Below are positions 56,583 through 64,000 of a DNA stretch of 64,000 nucleotides, piece by piece. The DNA is from Aradus depressus. Lineage: Eukaryota > Arthropoda > Insecta > Hemiptera > Aradidae. The first letter of the stretch is position 1. The number at the start of each line of letters is the position of its first letter. The stretch covers positions 57,863,213-57,927,212 of the forward strand of contig OY759215.1 of NCBI GenBank assembly GCA_963662175.1, read 5' to 3'. Position numbers and translations under genes: made by a program. The notes beneath the pieces were generated by a model. It had not been told where the DNA came from. It ran no database searches and worked only from the letters and a program-made list of their open reading frames with translations.

Positions 56583-57609
56583 CTTCTTGTATATTTATTA
56601 TACCAGATTTTCAAAAATGTCGAAAATACCTGAATATATGGGATCGAAAATACTTTTGAATATTGACATGATCGCCTTCAGAAAACATAGAAGCGCAGCC
56701 ATTTTGTAGGCGGGAGGGGGAGAGGAAGTCTGTAAATTTCCGGAAGTGGTGACGGAATATATCATTTGAATAGATGGAAGTTTTTTTTTTAGTTTTTTAA
56801 ACAAACGAACGAGATTGTGTGAATCGAGTAGCGAGAGTGTGCGAGATGATTTAGAAGCGATACACAATTTCAATGAGCTGCCATTTCGAAATAGCGGAGA
56901 TATGTATTTGTTAAGCTTCTCTGGGATGGTAAAATGTTGATTTTTCTAGCATTTTTTCCAGCGGTGTCTTCTTTTTTCTTTCTTTTGACGATATGTCGTG
57001 ACACTTTCACGTCCCTTCTTCTGGTCACTATGAACGGTTCATAGGGACGTGGAAGTGTCCCAAAATATTATCAGAAAAAAAAAAAAAAAATGGAAAATAG
57101 TGGAGATTTTAAAAAATGTATTAGACAATAGTGGCTTCTGTTTAAACGACTTTCAAAGTGAGATACAACTTGGTCTAGGGGTTACTGAAGTGGACGTGTA
57201 TGGAGCGCCCCAGAGAATGGAGTCAACATGTGGTTAGCAAAAGGCAGGCACTAGCATTCAAACGAGAGACCTTTCAAATGTCTACTATCAGTAGAACCCG
57301 AGATATTCAGGCGTTTCTCAACTTTTTGAACACCTGGCACATGCATTCAGCTCTTCTATTCAACATTTCGAATAATGGAAGTTTAAGTATCCCTCTATGA
57401 GATCGGAAAATAAATTAAAAAAAGATTTTAATTGGAAATAGTTGAAAAATTTTTTTTAGCTTGATTCTCTCCAGCTCCAACCCAAACACATTTTTTCATT
57501 GAGACGACATCGGTCAACTTTCCACTCTAAACAAGTTCCTTTCATTTCTCGTGAACTTTATTTTTTTTTCTCATTTCGCGAATAATCGATTTTAAAAAAA
57601 GGTATATAA
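56583..57609. other. Spacer, no gene recognised
   Basis: Low-confidence open frames on both strands without domains. 'ttcacgtccctt' and 'cctatgaaccgt...agggacgtgg' around 57006-57055 form an imperfect inverted repeat. Confidence 0.3.
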
Positions 57610-57709
57610 TCTATATTAATAAAGCTGAAACGGGGTTTGTTTGTTTGTTTGTATGTTTGTTCCAGCATCACGCCCAAACCGCTGGACGGATTTTTATGAA
57701 ACTTCCCAT

Positions 57710-59760
57710 GTAGCATTCTTTTGAGCCCGATTGAATAATAGGCTATGTGGCGTCCCAAAATTTTGATCGGGAGGGGGGGTTGTAAGGGGGGCCTAAGTAT
57801 ATAAATAGTGCTAACTCATTAACTAATTGTCAAATTGTCATGAAATTTCACACGTAGTCTTTTAAGAAGCCAAACAGGAAAAAAGGTGTGTGGCGTCCCA
57901 AAGTTTTGAACGGGAGGGGGGGTTATGGGGGGGCCTAAGTATAAATATAGAGCTAACTCTTTAACAGTTGGTCGCATTGTCACGAAGTTTCACATGTAGT
58001 ATTCCTGAAGACCAAATAAAAAAATAGGCGGTGTGACGGCTCAACATTTTTTACGGGAGGGGGGGTAGTGGGGGGGCCTAAGCGAAATTTCACATGGAGT
58101 ATTCCTGAAGGCCAAATAGAAAAATAAGGTGTGTGGCGTCCCAAAGTTTTGAACGGGAGGGGGGGTTGTGGGGGGGCCTAAGTATAAATATAGAGCTAAC
58201 TCATTAACTAATGGGCAAATCGTCATAAAATTTCACGTAGTATTTTTAAAAGCCAAATAGGAAAAAAAGGTGTGTGGTGTCCCAAAGTTTTGAACGGGAG
58301 GGGGGGTTGTGGGGGGGCCTAAGTATAAATATAGAGCTAATTCTTTAACGGTTGGTCGGATTGTCACGAAATTTCACATGGAGTATTCCTGAAGGCCAAA
58401 TAGAAAAATAAGGTGTGTGGCGTTCCAAAGTTTTGAACGGGAGGGGGGGTTGTGGGGGGGCCTAAGTATAAATATAGAGCTAACTCATTAACTAATGGGC
58501 AAATCGTCATAAAATTTCACGTAGTATTTTTAAAAGCCAAATAGGAAAAAAAGGTGTGTGGTGTCCCAAAGTTTTGAACGGGAGGGGGGGTTGTGGGGGG
58601 GCCTAAGTATAAATATAGAGCTAATTCTTTAACGGTTGGTCGGATTGTCACGAAATTTCACATGGAGTATTCCTGAAGGCCAAATAGAAAAATAAGGTGT
58701 GTAGCGTTCCAAAGTTTTGAACGGGAGGGGGGGTTGTGGGGGGGCCTAAGTATAAATATAGAGCTAACTCTTTAACAGTTGGTCGCATTGTCACGAAGTT
58801 TCACATGTAGTATTCCTGAAGACCAAATAAAAAAATAGGCGGTGTGACGGCTCAAAATTTTTTACGGGAGGGGGGGTAGTGGGGGGGCCTAAGCGAAATT
58901 TCACATGGAGTATTCCTGAAGGCCAAATAGAAAAATAAGGTGTGTGGCGTCCCAAAGTTTTGAACGGGAGGGGGGGTTGTGGGGGGGCCTAAGTATAAAT
59001 ATAGAGCTAACTCATTAACTAATGGGCGAATCGTCATGAAATTTCACGTAGTATTTTTAAAAGCCAAATAGGAAAAAAAGGTGTGTGGTGTCCCAAAGTT
59101 TTGAACGGGAGGGGGGGTTGTGGGGGGGCCTAAGTATAAATATAGAGCTAATTCTTTAACGGTTGGTCGGATTGTCACGAAATTTCACATGGAGTATTCC
59201 TGAAGACCAAATAAAAAAATAGGCGGTGTGACGGCTCAAAATTTTTTACGGGAGGGGGGGTAGTGGGGGGGCCTAAGTATAAATATAGAGCTAACTCATT
59301 AACTAATGGGCGAATCGTCATGAAATTTCACATGTAGTATTTTTAAAAGCCAAATAGGAAAAAAAGGTGTGTGGCGTCCCAAAGTTTTGAAAGGGAGGGG
59401 GGGTTGTGGGTGGGCCTAAGTATAAATATAGAGCTAACTCTTTAACGGTTGGTCGGATTGTCACGAAATTTCACATGGAGTATTCCTGAAGACCAAATAG
59501 AAAAAATAGGCGGTGTGACGGCTCAAAATTTTTTACGGGAGGGGGGGGGGTAGTGGGGGGCCTAAGTATAAATATAGAGCTAACTCAACGACTAATGGTC
59601 GAAATGTCATGAAATTTCACATGTAGTATTCCTAAAGGTCAAATAGAAATATTAGGTGTGTGACGGCCCAAAATTTTGAACAGGAAGGAGGGTTGTGGGG
59701 GGGGCTAAATATACATATAGAGTTAGCTCATTAACGGTTGGTCGTATTGTCATGAATCGG
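57710..59760 (+). repeat. ~142 bp tandem array with higher-order structure, ~14 units
   Basis: The landmark 'gggagggggggt-gtgggggg' recurs at about 57911, 58053, 58154, 58298, 58440, 58582, 58724, 58866, 58967, 59108, 59250, 59393 and 59537. Spacing is 141-144 bp except for two short units of ~101 bp (58053 to 58154 and 58866 to 58967). These lie 813 bp apart and start two near-identical multi-unit blocks, so the array has a second-level period. Confidence 0.95.
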
Positions 59761-59779
59761 ATTGTCATGAATTTCACAT

Positions 59780-60660
59780 GTAGTAGTAGTAACTATGTAT
59801 TCGCTGTGGGGTTCACTGTTGCAAGACATTTACTAGCTGTGATGTCCAGCGTTCCTAATATCGTACTAGCTGTGGGGTCCGCTGTTGCAAGGTACTTACT
59901 AGCTGTAGTGCTCAGCCCCAGCGTTCCTAACTATGTACTGGCTGTGGGGTTCGCTGTTGCAAGGCACCTATAAGACATTTACTAGCTGTAATGCCCAGCG
60001 TTTCTAATTACGTACTAGCTGTGGGGTCTGCTGTTGCAAGGCGCTAGCAGTGTGGCCCAGCGTATTTCACTCGTAGGTACTAGCTGTGGGGTCCGCCGTT
60101 GCAAAACTCATACTAGCTGTGATGCCCTGTGGTTCTAACTACATACTATCTGTGGGGTTCGCAGTTGCAAGGCACCTACTACCTGTAGGGCCCAGCGTTC
60201 CTAACTTCGTACTAGCTGTGGGGTCCGTTGTTGCAAGGCATTTACTAGCTGTAGTGCCCAGCGTTCCTAACTATGTACTAGCTGTGAAGTTCGCTGTTGC
60301 AAGGCACTTAATAGCTGTGATGCCCAGCGTTCCTAACTTCGTACTAGCTGTGGGGTCCGCTGTTGCGAGGCACATACTAGCTGTGGTGACCAGCGTTCCT
60401 AACTACGTACTAGCTGTTGGGTCCGCCGTCGCAAGGCACATACTAGCTATGATGCCCAGCATTCCCTACTACGTACTAGCTGTGGTGCTCAGCGTTGCAA
60501 GCCACATACTAGCTGTGGTCACAAACGTTCTTAAGTACGCACTGACTAGGACGTCCAGCGATGCTAAGTATTCACTAGGTGTGGCTTCCGCCGTTGAAAG
60601 GCGCATACTAGCTGTGGTGCCCAGGGGTCCTAAAAACTTACTAGCGTTACAACAGCTGAA
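59780..60660 (+). repeat. ~60 bp tandem array, ~14 units
   Basis: Unit of the form 'agcgttcctaactacgtact', 'agctgtggggtccgctgttg', 'caaggcacatactagctgtg'. A frame without stops runs 60086-60685 (199 codons, GTG start), translating as a 20-residue repeat. Several units differ by substitution but few by indel, so the frame survives. More likely a non-coding minisatellite. Confidence 0.95.
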
Positions 60661-60796
60661 GGACTATAAGCCTTATTCCGTATGAATAATTGAAAATTAT
60701 AACATCATGAATGTACTGTCGAGGAACTGAATAGCGTTATAGAAGATATTGGGAGAAAAATCAAAGTTCCCCGGGCAACTCCGGGTATAACTGCTA

Positions 60797-63700
60797 TAGA
60801 TTTAATATTTGTTAAAACTGATAGAGAACGACCGGATTATCTGAATCCTACACAAAAATCAAAATAAAAATGTTTTTCAAAAAATTCACGCTATTTAACG
60901 GTTTATAGGCTTAATAATTGTTAAAACTGATACGACACAATCAGATATATCCGAAAAGTCCCATCCGACGGACGACGTGCTCAAGGCTATTTTCAACCTA
61001 AGTGAAATTTCACCTAACCAGGTTTATTTACATAACATACGTCTCATTATCGAGTACCTCACATTCGAAAAAGCCCTGGATCATCGCTTAAAGTCCCATC
61101 CGAAGGACGACGTGCTCAAAGTGTTTTTTAACTTCCCGATTGAAACATCTGACCTAAGTGCCTCAACTAGATTTCTAAGTGGCGATCCTGAGCTCGGTAG
61201 ACTCCAATCTTGAAATTTCTCGCTTTTTAACGGTTTATAGATTTAATATTTGTTAAAACTGATAGAGAACGACCGGATTATCTGAATCCTACACAAAAAT
61301 CAAAATAAAAATGTTTTTCAAAAAATTCACGCTATTTAACGGTTTATAGGCTTAATACCTGTTAAAACTGATACGACAGAATCAGATATATCCGAAAAGT
61401 CCCATCCGACGGACGACGTGCTCAAGGCTATTTTCAACCTAAGTGAAATTTCACCTAACCAGGTTTATTTACATAACATACGTCTCATTATCGAGTACCT
61501 CACATTCGAAAAAGCCCTGGATCATCGCTTAAAGTCCCATCCGAAGGACGACGTGCTCAAAGTGTTTTCTAACTTCCCGATTGAAACATCTGACCTAAGT
61601 GCCTCAACTAGATTTCTAAGTGGCGATCCTGAGCTCGGTAGACTCCATTCTTGAAATTTCTCGCTTTTTAACGGTTTATAGATTTAATATTTGTTAAAAC
61701 TGATAGAGAACGACCGGATTATCTGAATCCTACACAAAAATCAAAATAAAAATGTTTTTCAAAAAATTTGCGCTATTTAACGGTTTATAGGCTTAATAAT
61801 TGTTAAAACTGATACGACAGATTCAGATTTATCCGGAAAGTCCCATCCGAAGGACGACGTGCTCAAGGCTATTTTCAACCTAAGTGAAATTTCACCTACC
61901 CAGGTTTATTTACATAACATACGTCTCATTATCGAGTACCTCACATTCGAAAAAGTCCTGGAACATCGCTTAAAGTCCCATCCGAAGAACGAGGTGCTCA
62001 TAGTTATTTTTCACTTCCCGATTAAAACATCTGACCTAAGTGCCTCAGCTAGATTTCTAAGTGGCGATCCTGAGCTCGGAAGACTCCATTCTTCAAATTT
62101 CTCGCTTTTTAACGGTTAATAGATTAAATATTTGTTAAAACTGATAGAGAACGACCGGATTATCTGAATCCTACACAAAAATCAAAATAAAAATGTTTTT
62201 CAAAAAATTTGCGCTATTTAACGGTTTATAGGCTTAATAATTGTTAAAACTGATACGACAGATTCAGATTTATCCGGAAAGTCCCATCCGAAGGACGACG
62301 TGCACAAGGCTTTCAACCTAAGTAGAAATTGACCTACCCAGGTTTATTTACATAACATACGTCTCATTATCGAGTACCTCACATTCGAAAAAGCCCTGGA
62401 TCATTGCTTAATGTCCCATCCGAAGGACGACGTGCTCGAAGTTATTTTTAGCTTCCCGATTAAAACATCTGACCTAAGTGCCTCAACTAGATTTCAAAGT
62501 GGCGATCCTGAGCTCGGTAGACTCCATTCTTGAAATTTCTCGCTTTTTAACGGTTTATGGATTTAATATTTGTTAAAACTGATAGAGAACGACCGGATTA
62601 TCTGAATCCTACACAAAAATCAAAATAAAAATGTTTTTCAAAAAATTCTCGCTATTTAACGGTTTATAGGCTTAATAACTGTTAAAACTGATACGACAGA
62701 ATCAGATATATCCGAAAAGTCCCATCCGACGGACGGCGTGCTCAAGGCTTTCAACCTAAGTAGAAATTGACCTACCCAGGTTTATTTACATAACATACGT
62801 CTCACTATCGAGTACCTCACATTCGAAAAAGCCCTGGATCATTGCTTAATGTCCCATCCGAAGGACGACGTGCTCAAAGTTATTTTTAGCTTCCCGATTA
62901 AAACATCTGACCTAAGTGCCTCAACTAGATTTCTAAGTGGCGATCCTGAGCTCGGTAGACTCCAATCTTGAAATTTCTCGCTTTTTAACGGTTTATAGAT
63001 TTAATATTTGTTAAAACTGATAGAGAACGACCGGATTATCTAAATCCTACACAAAAATCAAAATAAAAATGTTTTTCAAAAAATTCACGCTATTTAACGG
63101 TTTATAGGCTTAATAATTGTTAAAACTGATACGAGAGATTCAGATTTATCCGGAAAGTCCCATCCGAAAGACGACGTGCTCAAGGCTATTTTCAACCTAA
63201 GTGATATTTCACCTACCCAGGTTTATTTACATAACATACGTCTCATTATCGAGTACCTCACATTCGAAAAAGCCCTTGATCATCGCTTAAAGTCCCATCC
63301 GAAGGACGACGTGCTCAAAGTGTTTTTTAACTCCCCGATTGAAACATCTGACCTAAGTGCCTCAGCTAGATTTCTAAGTGGCGATCCTGAGCTCGGTAGA
63401 CTCCATTCTTGAAATTTCTCGCTTTTTAACGGTTTATAGATTTAATATTTGTTAAAACTGATAGAGAACGACCGGATTATCTGAATCCTACACAAAAATC
63501 AAAATAAAAATGTTTTTCAAAAAATTTGCGCTATTTAACGGTTTATAGGCTTAATAATTGTTAAAACTGATACGACAGATTCAGATTTATCCGGAAAGTC
63601 CCATCCGAAGGACGACGTGCTCAAGGCTATTTTCAACCTAAGTGAAATTTCACCTACCCAGGTTTATTAACATAACATACGTCTCATTATCGAGTACCTC

Positions 63701-64000
63701 ACATTCGAAAAAGTCCTGGAACATCGCTTAAAGTCCCATCCGACGGTCGACGTGCTCATAGTTATTTTTCACTTCCCGATTAAAACATCTGACCTAAGTG
63801 CCTCAGCTAGATTTGTAAGTGGCGATCCTGAGCTCGGTAGACTCCATTCTTCAAATTTCTCGCTTTTTAACGGTTTATAGATTAAATAATTGTTAAAACT
63901 GATAGAGAACGACCGGATTATCTGAATCCTACACAAAAATCAAAATAAAAATGTTTTTCAAAAAATTCGCGCTATTTAACGGTTTATAGGCTTAATAATT
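60797..64000 (+). repeat. 441 bp satellite, 7+ units, continuing past the window
   Basis: The marker 'gaacgaccggattatctgaa' lies at 60826, 61267, 61708, 62149, 62587, 63025, 63466 and 63907: spacing 441 bp five times and 438 bp twice. Units are highly similar. Each monomer contains two related half-segments ('ttaacggtttatag' ... 'ttgttaaaactgata' occurs twice) and two copies of a SINE-like 'gtcccatccga-ggacgacgt' block. Confidence 0.97.

Larger units (their letters stand above)
57610..60799 (+). mobile_element. Helitron-like element enlarged by internal tandem arrays
   Basis: The left end 'tctatattaataaagctgaa', followed by (tttg)n and 'cacgcccaaaccgctggacg', is a type of 5' terminus common among arthropod Helitrons, starting with TC after an A. 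The right end has a GC hairpin 'ccccgggcaactccggg' about 10 nt before 'actgcta', as in Helitron 3' termini (the final CTRR is not exact). Between them lie two tandem arrays and no Rep/helicase ORF, so it would be non-autonomous. Assignment rests on end structure only. Confidence 0.5.

Noticed and set aside
60977..63412. Repeated ~78-codon open frames in the 441 bp satellite
   Set aside because: They start at GTG, not ATG, recur only because the period is divisible by three, and the translated part is antisense SINE sequence.

Overview
The window is eukaryotic and almost certainly from an arthropod, most likely an insect (a hemipteran is my guess, held weakly). It is AT-rich, its genes have GT-AG introns, and it is crowded with transposon debris: tRNA-derived SINEs, truncated non-LTR retrotransposons with poly(A) tails, a Gypsy relic, Tc1/pogo-type elements and several satellite arrays. 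I see no bacterial operon structure and no convincing functional tRNA or rRNA gene.

The only convincing host genes are four tandem paralogues on the + strand, all GMC oxidoreductase family (glucose-dehydrogenase-like). In order they are A (1837-5210), B (12192-16877), C (23598-28321) and D (39798-45379). All share one architecture: a coding exon of exactly 157 nt, one of exactly 159 nt, both followed by phase-1 introns, then one long last exon. A splice acceptor sits just upstream of each ATG, so each transcript should have at least one non-coding 5' exon that I cannot place. A and B are closest to each other and end early. C and D share a Ser/Pro-rich linker and a short C-terminal motif.

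The most interesting biology is that these open, family-length proteins look like pseudo-enzymes. All four have lost the family's catalytic His (Gln, Gln, Asn, Gln). A, B and probably D have also lost the second catalytic residue. The FAD-binding GxGxxG motif and the FAD-ribose Glu are intact in C, partly lost in D and badly eroded in A and B.

Between and inside the genes, the introns and spacers are nested repeats. A ~430 bp repeat made of two diverged half-units (called R1 here) recurs about 20 times. A ~340 bp tRNA-headed SINE has about ten copies. A palindromic MITE (X) is repeatedly followed by another repeat (R2). Four non-LTR insertions can be delimited by target-site duplications or an interrupted host repeat. 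From 31.2 to 35.5 kb there is a nested complex: a Gypsy relic inside another repeat and itself interrupted by a 203 bp unit, then a Tc1 relic.

The last 6.4 kb is satellite-like: a Helitron-like element swollen by a 142 bp and a 60 bp array (57.6-60.8 kb), followed directly by a 441 bp satellite running off the window. The satellite monomer is visibly derived from the local SINE.
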